Origin: Candidatus Nomurabacteria bacterium
GTDB taxonomy: Bacteria > Patescibacteriota > Minisyncoccia > Phycocordibacterales > UBA9973
Length of the DNA: 42,371 bases
NCBI GenBank assembly: GCA_016186435.1
Contig: JACPLQ010000012.1
Coordinates: 1-42,371, forward strand
Direction: 5' to 3'
Under the pieces are notes generated by a model. It was not told the origin of the DNA. It made no database searches and worked only from the letters and a program-made list of their open reading frames with translations. The position numbers and the translations under genes are program-made. Positions 6,156 through 13,703 of the stretch are shown one piece after another; the first letter of the stretch is position 1; each line of letters opens with the position of its first letter.

Positions 6156-7538
6156 ATGATTAAGAAATTAATTCTAGCAATTTTTATACTTCTACTCGGC
6201 GCGGGAGTTGCATTTTTTGTATTTAAATCCGAACCAAGATTAAATAAAAATTTTGAGACACAGAGTTTATTTTTCAAAAATCATCCTTTTCGATTAGGTC
6301 TTGATCTGTCGGGAGGCAGTCATTTAGTATACAATGCTGATACTTCAGTTGTTTCTGCTGGAGAAGTTGATGACTCTATGGAAGCGCTTCGCGATATCGT
6401 TGAACGCCGAGTCAATCTTTTTGGAGTTTCGGAGCCGGTAGTACAGGTTCAGCACGGAAGTTTGGTTTCCGGCAGAGGGGAACAGCTGATAGTGGATCTT
6501 CCTGGTATTACCGATGTAAAGCAGGCGATAGAAATGATCGGCCAAACCCCGCTTCTTGAATTTAAAATAGAAGCTTCAGAAAACGCAAAGCAGAAACCGC
6601 AAAAAGTTACTGTAGGAAAAGACGGGAAAATAGATTTAGGCGCAATAGACCTGGGTCAAAAATTTGTTCCTACGGAACTTACGGGGCGATATCTGCAAAA
6701 AGCCACTTTGGAGTTTGATATAAACACTCGCGAACCAAGGGTAAGCCTGCAGTTCAACGAAGAAGGCACAGCGCTTTTTGCTAAAATCACGAAAGAAAAC
6801 ATCGGCAAAATGGTAGCGATTTATTTAGACGGCGCTCCGATATCTACGCCAGTCGTCAGAGAAGAAATTCCAAACGGCCAAGCTGTAATTTCGGGAAGTT
6901 TTACTCCTGCCGAAGCTAAGCAGCTCGTAGGCAGATTAAATTCCGGAGCTCTGCCAGTGCCGATAACACTGCTTTCCACACAGACAATCGGGGCAACACT
7001 GGGAGACAGCGCGGTAAATGCCGGAGTAAAAGCCGCTATCATAGGATTTATATTAGTAGCTCTTTTTCTGATTCTTTGGTATAGACTGCCGGGTCTTGTA
7101 GCCGCTGTTTCGCTTTGTATTTTTATATCAATAATTCTTGCGCTCTTCAAGCTAATGCCCGTGACTTTGACTGCGGCAGGTATCGCCGGATTCATAATTT
7201 CTATTGGCATAGCTGTGGACGCAAATGTACTTATTTTTGAGCGTATAAAAGAAGAATTGCGTTCTGGGCGAACCATAAAAGATGCAACCTCTTTTGGATT
7301 TTCCAGAGCCTGGATGTCTATCCGCGATTCAAATATTTCAAATTTCATTACCGCTATCATATTATTTTGGTTTGGAACGTCTTTAATAAAAGGCTTTGCG
7401 CTTACGCTCGGCATGGGAGTCATAGTATCCTTGTTTAGCGCGATTACCGTCACCCGTATTTTTCTTTCCACTCTTGGCTTTATGGGAGAAGGGAAGATGG
7501 CCAGATTTTTATTTAGCTCAGGAATTACTAGAACCTAG
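6156..7538 (+). CDS. secD: Protein translocase subunit SecD
   Basis: The 460-residue SecD works with SecF to use the proton-motive force in pulling preproteins through SecYEG. It has an N-terminal transmembrane helix (residues 3-23), the diagnostic GLDLSGGSHLVY motif (about 48-59), the large periplasmic P1 region, and five C-terminal membrane helices including VTAAGIAGFIISIGIAVDAN (about 340-360) and NVLIFERIKEEL. The ATG at 6156 is preferred over a GTG at 6144 that overlaps the palindrome. It sits 29 nt upstream of secF in the same orientation. The spacer contains a TAGAACCTA-type repeat also seen inside the 23S intron. Confidence 0.95.
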   Translation: MIKKLILAIFILLLGAGVAFFVFKSEPRLNKNFETQSLFFKNHPFRLGLDLSGGSHLVYNADTSVVSAGEVDDSMEALRDIVERRVNLFGVSEPVVQVQHGSLVSGRGEQLIVDLPGITDVKQAIEMIGQTPLLEFKIEASENAKQKPQKVTVGKDGKIDLGAIDLGQKFVPTELTGRYLQKATLEFDINTREPRVSLQFNEEGTALFAKITKENIGKMVAIYLDGAPISTPVVREEIPNGQAVISGSFTPAEAKQLVGRLNSGALPVPITLLSTQTIGATLGDSAVNAGVKAAIIGFILVALFLILWYRLPGLVAAVSLCIFISIILALFKLMPVTLTAAGIAGFIISIGIAVDANVLIFERIKEELRSGRTIKDATSFGFSRAWMSIRDSNISNFITAIILFWFGTSLIKGFALTLGMGVIVSLFSAITVTRIFLSTLGFMGEGKMARFLFSSGITRT

Positions 7539-7567
7539 ACATTTAAAAAACCTATAACCTAATTTAT

Positions 7568-8470
7568 ATGTTTATCATAAAACACAAAAAAATATTTATC
7601 GGTCTATCAATAGCTTTGGTAGCGCTGTCTCTTGTTTCGCTTTTTGTATTCGGACTGGATGTAGGAATAGATTTTAAAGGCGGAGCGTTAACGGAAGTGG
7701 CTTACAAAAACGCTCGGCCGTCTCAAGAAGTCTTGAATCCTTCTTTGGAAGCCCTGAATTTGGGTAATGTTAGCCTACAGCCTACGGGGGGGCTTGGCTA
7801 CATAGTAAAAACCAGGGATTTAAGCGATTCCGAGCACACTCTTCTCTTAAATGCTCTTTCAGGGGGACAAAAAGATGTTCTTACCGAGACCAGTTTCAAT
7901 TCTATCGGCCCTTCTGTGGGGCGCGAACTTACCAGAAAAGCGATATTGGCGATTATTTTAATCTCATTTGCGATAATATGCTTCATAGCTTTTGCTTTCA
8001 GAAAAGTTTCCAAACCGGTGTCTTCGTGGAAGTACGGAATTATAGCTATAATTTCTCTTTTGCATGATGTGATAATTCCTGTGGGAATTTTTACAGTTTT
8101 GTCCCATTATTACGGCGCCGAACTGAACACTCTTTTTGTAGTAGCAGTCCTTACCATTCTCGGACTCTCAGTTTCCGATACTATAGTTATTTTTGACAGA
8201 ATCAGAGAAAATATCAGAGGCTATACCGCAAATTCTCAAATGAATTTTAGCCAAATAGTAGGCTTGAGCCTAGAGCAGTCATTTGTGCGTTCCATATCTA
8301 CCTCGCTTACAGTCATTTTGGTGCTTCTGGCCCTATTTTTCTTTGGACCTTTATCCACTAAGTATTTTGCTCTTATGCTTACAGCCGGAATGTTCTTTGG
8401 AACCTACTCCTCCATTTTCTTGGCTTCGCCTCTCCTTGTTTTGGTGGAGGAATGGCAGAGAAAAAAGTAA
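7568..8470 (+). CDS. secF: Protein translocase subunit SecF
   Basis: The 300-residue SecF has an N-terminal helix, the GIDFKGGALTEV motif (about residues 33-44), a short periplasmic P4 domain and a C-terminal bundle of five helices with LGLSVSDTIVIFDRIRENI (about 199-217), the family's membrane-embedded proton-path signature. It pairs with SecD immediately upstream. The spacer after it (8471-8512) is AT-rich with AAAGTT repeats and a TATAAT box serving lemA. Confidence 0.95.
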   Translation: MFIIKHKKIFIGLSIALVALSLVSLFVFGLDVGIDFKGGALTEVAYKNARPSQEVLNPSLEALNLGNVSLQPTGGLGYIVKTRDLSDSEHTLLLNALSGGQKDVLTETSFNSIGPSVGRELTRKAILAIILISFAIICFIAFAFRKVSKPVSSWKYGIIAIISLLHDVIIPVGIFTVLSHYYGAELNTLFVVAVLTILGLSVSDTIVIFDRIRENIRGYTANSQMNFSQIVGLSLEQSFVRSISTSLTVILVLLALFFFGPLSTKYFALMLTAGMFFGTYSSIFLASPLLVLVEEWQRKK

Positions 8471-8497
8471 AAAGTTGAAAGTTTTAAAGTTATAAAG

Positions 8498-8503
8498 TAT
8501 AAT
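8498..8503 (+). promoter_or_regulatory. -10 box TATAAT close to lemA start
   Basis: TATAAT at 8498-8503 ends 9 nt before the lemA ATG. This spacing places the transcription start at or almost at the start codon, as at several other genes here. Confidence 0.5.
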
Positions 8504-8512
8504 TAACTGTAT

Positions 8513-9064
8513 ATGAAATACTTTTTAATTATTTTAGGAGTTGTAGTTTTGTGGGCAGTTTATGTTTTTAATCGTTTTGTTTCTTTACGAAATCGCGCTG
8601 AAGAAGCGTGGGCGGATATTGAGGTTCAGCTAAAACGCCGGTATGACCTTATTCCCAATTTGGTAAACACGGTGAAAGGCTACGCCACTCACGAGTCTTC
8701 CGCTTTTGAGAATGTTACTCGCGCCCGCTCGGCGGCCATGGGCGCATCCGGCCCCACTCCTGCTCACGCAGAGGCGGAGAACATGCTGTCCGGCGCTCTT
8801 AAATCAATTTTTGCCTTAGCAGAAGCTTATCCTGATCTTAAAGCCAATCAAAATTTCTTGGCGCTTCAAAATGAGCTTTCGGATACGGAAAACAAGATCC
8901 AGGCTGCTCGCAGATTCTACAATGCAAACGTACGCGACTTAAATACAGGCATAGAAAGTTTTCCTGGAAATCTCGTTGCCGGGATGTTCAGATTTTCTAA
9001 AAAAGAATTTTTTGATTTGGCGGACAATGATGTGGCTCAGAGTCCGGTAGAAGTTAAGTTTTGA
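8513..9064 (+). CDS. lemA: LemA family protein
   Basis: The 183-residue LemA-family protein has an N-terminal membrane helix (residues 2-19) and a four-helix-bundle domain with the family sequence RRYDLIPNLVNTVKGYATHE (about 47-66). The molecular function of LemA proteins is not settled; they often sit beside HtpX-type proteases or phospholipid/envelope stress genes. Here the TGA stop overlaps the next ATG (TGATG at 9062-9066), so translation with the htpX-like gene is coupled. Confidence 0.92.
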   Translation: MKYFLIILGVVVLWAVYVFNRFVSLRNRAEEAWADIEVQLKRRYDLIPNLVNTVKGYATHESSAFENVTRARSAAMGASGPTPAHAEAENMLSGALKSIFALAEAYPDLKANQNFLALQNELSDTENKIQAARRFYNANVRDLNTGIESFPGNLVAGMFRFSKKEFFDLADNDVAQSPVEVKF

Positions 9065-9954
9065 TGTCTACTTTGTATACCGAACAATCTAAAAATATTA
9101 CCAAGACTTGGATTTTAATGTCTATATTTTTAATAGTGGTCATCGGACTCGGCTGGTTTTTCAGCTACTATTACGGCAATCCAAATATTCTTTATTTTTT
9201 TGTGATTTTCAGTATATTGATGAATATTTTTTCTTATTGGTTTTCGGACAAAATAGTGCTAAAGCTTGCAGGGGCTAAAGAGGCAAACCGAGAAGCAAAT
9301 TTTGATCTGTATACTATAGTGGAGAATCTTTCCATAACGGCAGGTCTGCCGATGCCCCGAGTTTATATCATAAACGACCCGGCGCCGAACGCTTTTGCGA
9401 CCGGACGGGACAAAGAGCATGCCGTGGTGGCAGCCACTACCGGCCTGCTTCAAGTTTTGGACAAAACCGAGCTGGAGGGCGTGATCGGCCACGAGCTTTC
9501 ACATATCGGCAACCGCGATATGTTGCTCTCCACCGTGGTGGTAGTTTTGGTCGGTTTTGTCACAATACTCGCGGATGTTTTTCGACGCAACTTATTTTGG
9601 GGCGGATTGGGCAAAAGAGACAACGATAACAAAGCGGCAGGCATACTTGTGATTGTGGGAATTCTCCTCTCCATTCTCGCGCCTGTTTTCGCAATGCTCA
9701 TCCAGCTGGCCATTTCCCGCAAGCGAGAATTTCTTGCCGATGCCTCCGGCGCGCTCCTGACCCGCTATCCGGAAGGCCTAGCCGGCGCGCTTAAAAAAAT
9801 ATCGCAATACAGCCAGCCGATGCGGCGCCAATCCAGCGCCATCGCGCACCTCTACATCGCAGACCCGAAGGCCGCTTTCGGCAAAAGAATTTCCGGACTG
9901 TTCGCAACACACCCGCCGGTGGCAGAGCGTATCCAAGCTCTCGTTGGGAAATAA
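9064..9954 (+). CDS. htpX: HtpX-like M48 membrane metalloprotease
   Basis: The 296-residue integral-membrane zinc protease is of the M48B type, which degrades damaged membrane proteins. The zinc motif is VIGHELSHIGNRD (HExxH at about residues 140-144), with the third ligand probably in the REFLADASG segment (about 222-230). Hydrophobic helices lie at about 14-33, 37-55, 157-177 and 194-216. The ATG at 9064 overlaps the lemA stop. The 3' third of the gene is more GC-rich than its start. The gene is followed by a GC-rich palindrome that can serve as terminator. Confidence 0.93.
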   Translation: MSTLYTEQSKNITKTWILMSIFLIVVIGLGWFFSYYYGNPNILYFFVIFSILMNIFSYWFSDKIVLKLAGAKEANREANFDLYTIVENLSITAGLPMPRVYIINDPAPNAFATGRDKEHAVVAATTGLLQVLDKTELEGVIGHELSHIGNRDMLLSTVVVVLVGFVTILADVFRRNLFWGGLGKRDNDNKAAGILVIVGILLSILAPVFAMLIQLAISRKREFLADASGALLTRYPEGLAGALKKISQYSQPMRRQSSAIAHLYIADPKAAFGKRISGLFATHPPVAERIQALVGK

Positions 9955-9958
9955 CTTC

Positions 9959-10022
9959 CTCACCCCGCCTTTGGCACCCCTCTCCATTTTTTATATAAAT
10001 GGAGAGGGGACGGGGGCGAGGT
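9959..10022. repeat. CACCCCGCCTTYGGCACCCC palindromic repeat
   Basis: ACCCCGCCTTTGGCACCCCT begins a long imperfect palindrome whose inner arms CCTCTCCATTT/AAATGGAGAGG pair around an AT-rich loop. The same left arm with a different centre is found in frame inside the gene at 31211 (31451-31527). Here it lies between htpX and gatC and probably terminates transcription. Confidence 0.75.
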
Positions 10023-10029
10023 TTTGTGT

Positions 10030-10035
10030 TATACT
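10030..10035 (+). promoter_or_regulatory. -10 box TATACT, leaderless arrangement, for gatC-gatA
   Basis: TATACT at 10030-10035 ends 6 nt before the gatC ATG at 10042, so the mRNA should begin at or beside the start codon; there is no room for a Shine-Dalgarno site. Confidence 0.5.
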
Positions 10036-10041
10036 TTTTTT

Positions 10042-10209
10042 ATGAATATCAAAGATGTGGAAAATTTGGCGGAGTTGGCGAGAATTGAACTTTCGGAGGA
10101 AGAAAAAGAAGCCCTGCTTAAAGATTTCGGCGGTATTTTGGCTTATGTAAAAACAATTGAAGAGGTGAAGCTGAACGAGACTGCGCCGGACACAAGTTAT
10201 TATGATTGA
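10042..10209 (+). CDS. gatC: Asp-tRNA(Asn)/Glu-tRNA(Gln) amidotransferase subunit C, short form
   Basis: The 55-residue protein matches the N-terminal half of GatC (VENLAELARIELSEEEKEALLKDF, ending ILAYVKTIEEV), the small subunit that wraps around and stabilises GatA in the tRNA-dependent amidotransferase GatCAB. Known GatC proteins are about 90-100 residues; the C-terminal segment that normally contains the RxDE-type motif is missing. The stop overlaps the gatA start by 8 nt, so the two are translationally coupled and the ORF looks intact rather than frameshifted. gatB is not in this window. The ATG at 10042 is preferred over an upstream TTG. Confidence 0.85.
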   Translation: MNIKDVENLAELARIELSEEEKEALLKDFGGILAYVKTIEEVKLNETAPDTSYYD

Positions 10210-11641
10210 CCTAAAAAATTTAACAATAGAAAAAGCGCATGAGAGTTTTAAGAAAGGGGAGTATGCTTCGCGCGATCTAGTAGAAGAGTATTTAAAAGTT
10301 ATTAAAGAAAAAAACAAAGAACTGAATGCGTATCTGGAAGTATACGAAGATGTTCTAAAGCAGGCGGATGAAGCGGATAAGAAATTCAAAAATGGCACGG
10401 CAAGCGAGCTTACAGGAATACCTTTTGCCATAAAAGATAACATTTTATTTGAAGGGCATATCGCTTCCGCCGGCTCTAAAATTTTGGAAAATTATACTGC
10501 TTCTTATGATTCTTTTGTGATGAGAGAACTTCGTAAGGCGGGGGCGGTGATAATCGGCCGGACCAATATGGATGAATTTGCCATGGGCTCTTCCACTCAG
10601 ACGAGCGCTTATGGAGTATCTCGAAATCCGCACGACACTTCTCGCCTACCCGGAGGCTCATCCGGCGGCTCGGCGGCAGCCGTGGCCGCTGATATGGCGC
10701 TCGTAGCGCTCGGCACGGAGACCTGTGGCTCAGTACGGGAGCCGGCAGCCTTTTGTGGGCTGGTAGGCCTAAAGCCCACTTACGGCGCAGTGTCCAGAAA
10801 CGGCATCATTGCTATGGGGAACTCTTTGGACCAAGTCGCGCCCTTTGGGAAAAATGTGCGCGACGCCGAAATTATTTTTAATTTTTTATCCAAATATGAC
10901 AAAGAAGACAGCACATCAATACCGGATAAATCGCGGGTGTTGGACACCCGACAAAAGGAGGGGGCAGGGGGTGGTTGTATCGGCGTACCTTGGCATCTGT
11001 TTGAAAAGGGCGTGGATCCCGCAGTTATGGAAAACTTCAAGCAGTCTATGGAAAAATTCAAAAAGGCCGGGTATGAGATAGTGGATATAGAGCTGCCTTT
11101 TTCAAAATATTCTCTGGAGGCTTACTACATTATCATGCCGGCGGAAGTTTCCACCAACCTTGCGCGCTTTGACGGCATCCGATATGGTTTTAGCGTACAG
11201 AACGACAAAGAAATAAACAATTTAAAAGACATATATATGAAGTCGCGCGGGCGCGGATTCGGCAAAGAAGCCCGCAGGCGCATATTGCTCGGCACATACG
11301 TGCTTTCTCACGGCTATTATGACGCGTATTACAACAAGGCTGTGAAAGTTCGCGAGAAAGTGAAAAGAGAAATAATAGAAGCTTTCAAAAAAGTGGATCT
11401 GATAGCTACGCCGACAGCTCCTATGCCAGCCTTTAAAATCGGGGAGAAACTTGACGACCCTGTGGCTATGTATTTGTGCGATATTTTTTCGGCGCCGGCA
11501 AACTTGGCCGGTGTGCCTTCTATCGCGCTCCCTTCAGGAATGACAAAAGAAAATTTACCCCTTTCTATCCAGTTTATGGCGCCGCATTTCGGCGAAGAGG
11601 CTTTGTTGAAGGCAGGAAAAGAATTTGAAAAAATAAGATAA
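10202..11641 (+). CDS. gatA: Asp-tRNA(Asn)/Glu-tRNA(Gln) amidotransferase subunit A
   Basis: The 479-residue amidase-signature enzyme liberates ammonia from glutamine for the transamidation of mischarged tRNAs. The Ser-cisSer-Lys triad is visible: Lys in PFAIKDNI (about residue 77), cis-Ser in GGSSGGSAAA (about 150-158) and the nucleophile in the TETCGSVREPAAFCGLVGLKP stretch (about 174-193, split here by reading in two parts: TETCGSVREPAAF and CGLVGLKP). The usual T-G-G-S is T-C-G-S here. Around residues 245-260 an insertion coded partly by the GGGTGTTGGACACC palindrome gives SRVLDTRQKEGAGGG, which is not part of the family core and should lie in a surface loop. Confidence 0.94.
   Translation: MIDLKNLTIEKAHESFKKGEYASRDLVEEYLKVIKEKNKELNAYLEVYEDVLKQADEADKKFKNGTASELTGIPFAIKDNILFEGHIASAGSKILENYTASYDSFVMRELRKAGAVIIGRTNMDEFAMGSSTQTSAYGVSRNPHDTSRLPGGSSGGSAAAVAADMALVALGTETCGSVREPAAFCGLVGLKPTYGAVSRNGIIAMGNSLDQVAPFGKNVRDAEIIFNFLSKYDKEDSTSIPDKSRVLDTRQKEGAGGGCIGVPWHLFEKGVDPAVMENFKQSMEKFKKAGYEIVDIELPFSKYSLEAYYIIMPAEVSTNLARFDGIRYGFSVQNDKEINNLKDIYMKSRGRGFGKEARRRILLGTYVLSHGYYDAYYNKAVKVREKVKREIIEAFKKVDLIATPTAPMPAFKIGEKLDDPVAMYLCDIFSAPANLAGVPSIALPSGMTKENLPLSIQFMAPHFGEEALLKAGKEFEKIR
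10934..10950. repeat. GGGTGTTGGACACC palindrome inside gatA
   Basis: CGGGTGT/ACACCCG with a TGG loop lies in frame inside gatA and is read as RVLDTR. It is followed by a GGAGGGGGCAGGGGGTGG stretch, which is also part of another repeat family of this window. The same core is read in a different frame in guaA. Confidence 0.75.
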
Positions 11642-11659
11642 TATAATTATTTATTATAT

Positions 11660-12271
11660 ATGCAAAACGACTCTATAATCACTTCAAGATATTTTGACCC
11701 TGATTATCTATTCTTTAAAGGGGTTTTTTATGCTAAGAAAATATTCGCTTTTGTGACGAGCGAGCAGGGGATATCTTCGGGGAAAACGATTCTATTTTTT
11801 ATCGGCATGTTCGCGCTGATAGTTATCTGCTATTCGGCTGTCCGTCTGCTTGAAATCAGGAGGAAAGAGCATGCGCACCTGCATCATGAAATTGAAGAAT
11901 ACGCCCACAATAAAGCGGAATATGAAAAGCATTTACGCGAGGAAATCGGCGGATCAAAAAATGAGCGCTGGAGCAAGACCCTGAACTATATTTTTTCTCA
12001 GGAAAGCAGCGACTGGAAGCTCGCGATTATTGAAGCGGACGCGATACTTGAAAATTTGATGGAAGATATGGGATTCCTCGGAGAGACTTTGGGAGATAGA
12101 TTAAAATCCGCCAACCAGCAAAATTTTCCCCAGCTTACCAAGGCATGGGAAGCGCATACTATTAGAAATAAAATAGCCCACGAGGGCCTCGCTTTTGAGC
12201 TGTCTCACTTTGAAGCTAAAAGAATCATCGCTTTATACGAGGAAATTTTCCACGCTTACGGATTTATATAA
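11660..12271 (+). CDS. Conserved CPR-type membrane protein, unknown function
   Basis: The 203-residue protein has one clear membrane helix (about residues 45-64) followed by a charged, probably coiled-coil stretch (70-105) and a helical C-terminal domain containing WKLAIIEADAILENLMEDMG (about 120-139) and a HTIRNKIAHEG segment (about 170-180). The pattern suggests a cytoplasmic helical domain tethered to the membrane. The N-H-x-x-E-G ending resembles motifs of HEPN/abortive-infection-like helical domains (RNKIAHEG), but I cannot assign catalysis. It follows gatA by 18 nt and may be cotranscribed with it. Confidence 0.65.
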   Translation: MQNDSIITSRYFDPDYLFFKGVFYAKKIFAFVTSEQGISSGKTILFFIGMFALIVICYSAVRLLEIRRKEHAHLHHEIEEYAHNKAEYEKHLREEIGGSKNERWSKTLNYIFSQESSDWKLAIIEADAILENLMEDMGFLGETLGDRLKSANQQNFPQLTKAWEAHTIRNKIAHEGLAFELSHFEAKRIIALYEEIFHAYGFI

Positions 12272-12280
12272 ATTACCTCA

Positions 12281-12390
12281 CTCACCCCTCCCCAAATCCT
12301 CCCAACCCCTCCTGACCTCCCCTTATCAAGGGAGGCAAATGGTTTCCCCCTGACAGGGGGGAATATACAAGGGGGTTTGCAGGGGAGGAG
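12281..12390. repeat. About 110-bp C-rich composite palindromic repeat, intergenic copy
   Basis: It is built from nested hairpins: CCTCCCCTTATCAAGGGAGG (12317-12336) and TTCCCCCTGACAGGGGGGAA (about 12343-12362), flanked by CCCTCC and GGGGAGG arms. A second copy with about 90 percent visual identity is embedded in frame in the - strand gene at 18312-20402 (positions 18930-19043). Confidence 0.85.
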
Positions 12391-12399
12391 GTTCTCTTG

Positions 12400-12707
12400 T
12401 TGCGGGGCCACGAATCGAACGTGGGTCTTAAGGTTATGCTTACCACTTCAGTTTTCACTGCTTCAAATTGAATTTGTGGTCTGGACTATACCATCTCCTT
12501 TCTTAAGAATAATTCTCAAAATTAAGGAGCTCGTCATCTAGTCTCTACACATTTATTTCCAACTATGTTGGAAAATTTAGCTCGGAATTGTCTTTCTGCT
12601 AAAAGCAGAGAGGATTTCTCCGAATTTGACGAGTGCGCACCAATAGGTTTCCCTAAAGGGGGCCCATATTGTTTGAGCCTTACGAGATGCCTCTTCTCTA
12701 CCCCGCT
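12400..12707 (-). tRNA. Initiator tRNA-fMet(CAU), split by a group I intron
   Basis: On the - strand the 5' half (12707-12676) reads acceptor AGCGGGG, D-arm GAGA-AGAGGCA-TCTC and anticodon stem TAAGG ending in CU. The 3' half (12438-12400) gives CATAACCTTA, T-arm CCACG-TTCGATT-CGTGG and acceptor CCCCGCA plus discriminator A. Joined, the anticodon loop is CUCAUAA with CAU at 34-36. Position 1 (A) and 72 (A) do not pair, the hallmark of a bacterial initiator tRNA. The 237-nt intron follows U33. CCA is not encoded. An elongator-type CAU tRNA lies at 13037. Confidence 0.88.
12439..12675 (-). ncRNA. Group I intron in the initiator tRNA gene
   Basis: The intron lies between U33 and C34 and ends with the conserved G (12439). 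A P1 pairing is possible between exon GGCU and intron GGCC (in the TATGGGCCCCC segment), with U-G at the splice site. R-like GTAGAGACTAGATG and S-like GATGGTATAGTCCAG elements are present, giving the P7 pairing GACT/AGTC. It is small and carries no ORF. Group I introns in initiator tRNA are known from cyanobacteria; here the insertion point is 5' of the anticodon. Confidence 0.85.
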
Positions 12708-12745
12708 ATTAAGGCATAATATATTAGATCTTTAAAATATGCAAG

Positions 12746-12775
12746 TTGTTTGCTATAGTAAACCTATGATATAAT
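12746..12775 (+). promoter_or_regulatory. Candidate promoter before the tRNA-Met/tRNA-Asp cluster
   Basis: TTGTTT (12746-12751) and an extended -10 TGATATAAT (12767-12775) are separated by 18 nt. No start codon lies just downstream, so it may serve the two tRNAs on the + strand (13037 onward) or the doubtful 67-codon ORF between. I see no other feature in 12708-12842. Confidence 0.45.
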
Positions 12776-12842
12776 ACATACTAAAGATATTGTTTGCTCA
12801 ATTCAGATAAATAGGATTCACAAAAAAAGAATTAATACAGTC

Positions 12843-13046
12843 TTGAATTTTTGGAAAAAACTGCTACACTTACGAAAGAGTCAATTTCGAAAGCCTTATT
12901 ATGTAAATACGCACACGAGTAAAGTTTACGATAACTATGAAAAATATTATGGTGTATGTAGATTAATAGTAAGAAGAGGAAAGGACTTAAAGTATCGGAT
13001 GCTTGGTCTGATTGATGGGGTAAAAAGTAGTATTTTGTCGGGGTAG
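12843..13046 (+). CDS. Doubtful small ORF, 67 codons, no recognised family
   Basis: It starts with TTG, is rich in Lys, Arg and Tyr, and runs into the first bases of the tRNA at 13037, where its stop codon lies inside GGGTAG. It has no Shine-Dalgarno site. It could be a decayed remnant or chance reading frame in the 330-nt gap between the initiator tRNA and tRNA-Met. I recognise no family. Confidence 0.25.
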   Translation: MNFWKKLLHLRKSQFRKPYYVNTHTSKVYDNYEKYYGVCRLIVRRGKDLKYRMLGLIDGVKSSILSG

Positions 13047-13109
13047 CTCAGTTGGTAGAGCAGAGGGATCATAATCCTCAGGTCGTGGGTTCAAGCCCCA
13101 CCCCCGACA
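13037..13109 (+). tRNA. tRNA with CAU anticodon (elongator Met or Ile2)
   Basis: The cloverleaf is clean: acceptor GTCGGGG/CCCCGAC (the latter at 13102-13108), D-arm GCTC-AGTTGGTA-GAGC, anticodon loop ATCATAA, T-arm GTGGG-TTCAAGC-CCCAC and discriminator A. Unlike the split initiator at 12400, the 1-72 pair is intact (G-C), so it is an elongator-type tRNA-Met, or tRNA-Ile(CAU) if C34 is modified by TilS. CCA is not encoded. Confidence 0.93.
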
Positions 13110-13157
13110 CATCACAAACTAGAATATATTTTATTTTGTGATAAGTTTGAATGGTTT

Positions 13158-13234
13158 GCGGTCGTAGCTCAACTGGTTAGAGCGCTTCCCTGTCACGGAA
13201 GAGGTTGCCGGTTCAAGTCCGGTCGATCGCGCCA
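13158..13234 (+). tRNA. tRNA-Asp(GTC)
   Basis: Acceptor GCGGTCG pairs with CGATCGC (13224-13230), the anticodon loop is CTGTCAC with GTC, the T-arm is GCCGG-TTCAAGT-CCGGT, the discriminator is G73 and CCA is encoded (13232-13234). The CCA runs straight into a tandem palindromic repeat array. Confidence 0.95.
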
Positions 13235-13372
13235 TGTACCATGCGGTACATGGCCGTGGCCATGAATCCTTAAATGGTACATGGCCGTGGCCATGAATCC
13301 TTAAATGGTACATGGCCGTGGCCATGAATCCTTAAATGGTACATGGCTGCCATGAACCGTCTGGTTCATGTG
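13235..13372. repeat. Tandem 31-bp repeat array made of hairpins, at the 3' end of tRNA-Asp
   Basis: A 31-bp unit starting ATGGTACATGGCCGTGGCC and ending AATCCTTAA is repeated about three times (about 13243-13335) with a partial fourth. Each unit contains the palindrome CATGGCC-GT-GGCCATG. The ends carry different hairpins, ATGTACC/GGTACAT at the left (about 13234-13251) and CATGAACC/GGTTCATG at the right (about 13350-13370). There are no unique spacers, so this is not CRISPR. Confidence 0.85.
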
Positions 13373-13395
13373 CGCCAGAATCCGCATTTAGAGTT

Positions 13396-13647
13396 ATGTT
13401 CTACGTATATATTTTAAAATCACTAAAGGATGAGAAATTATACATAGGCTATTCTAGTGATTTAAGAAAAAGATTTAAAGCTCATCAAGGTGGCGAAGTA
13501 AAGTCTACAAAACCAAGACGACCTTTTGAGTTGATTTTTTACGAAGCATATAAATCCATGAAAGATGCGAAACGAAGGGAGATGTATTTTAAAACAACGA
13601 AAGGCAAAACTTCTTTAAAAACAATGCTCGAGTTTTCGATTATATAG
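13396..13647 (+). CDS. GIY-YIG nuclease domain protein, small stand-alone type
   Basis: The 83-residue protein is a single GIY-YIG domain: FYVYILKS (the GIY-like strand, residues 2-9), KLYIGYSSDLRKRFKAHQ (the YIG strand and catalytic Arg/His region, about 14-31), and the later RRPFELIFYEAYKSMKDAKRRE segment (about 40-61) with the conserved Glu. Small proteins of this type (YhbQ/UPF0213-like) are common in CPR genomes and are thought to act on DNA. The start ATG at 13396 is inside the sequence following the hairpin array; an earlier start would read through the repeats. A broken homologue is at 22789. Confidence 0.85.
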   Translation: MFYVYILKSLKDEKLYIGYSSDLRKRFKAHQGGEVKSTKPRRPFELIFYEAYKSMKDAKRREMYFKTTKGKTSLKTMLEFSII

Positions 13648-13703
13648 TTTATGGCAAAGCTATACATCGTATGGTGTAGAGGTGTAGTGGATTTGAACTG
13701 TGG

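Noticed and set aside
13243-13356. Possible CRISPR array
   Set aside because: The 31-bp units are contiguous, with no unique spacers, and no cas gene is near.
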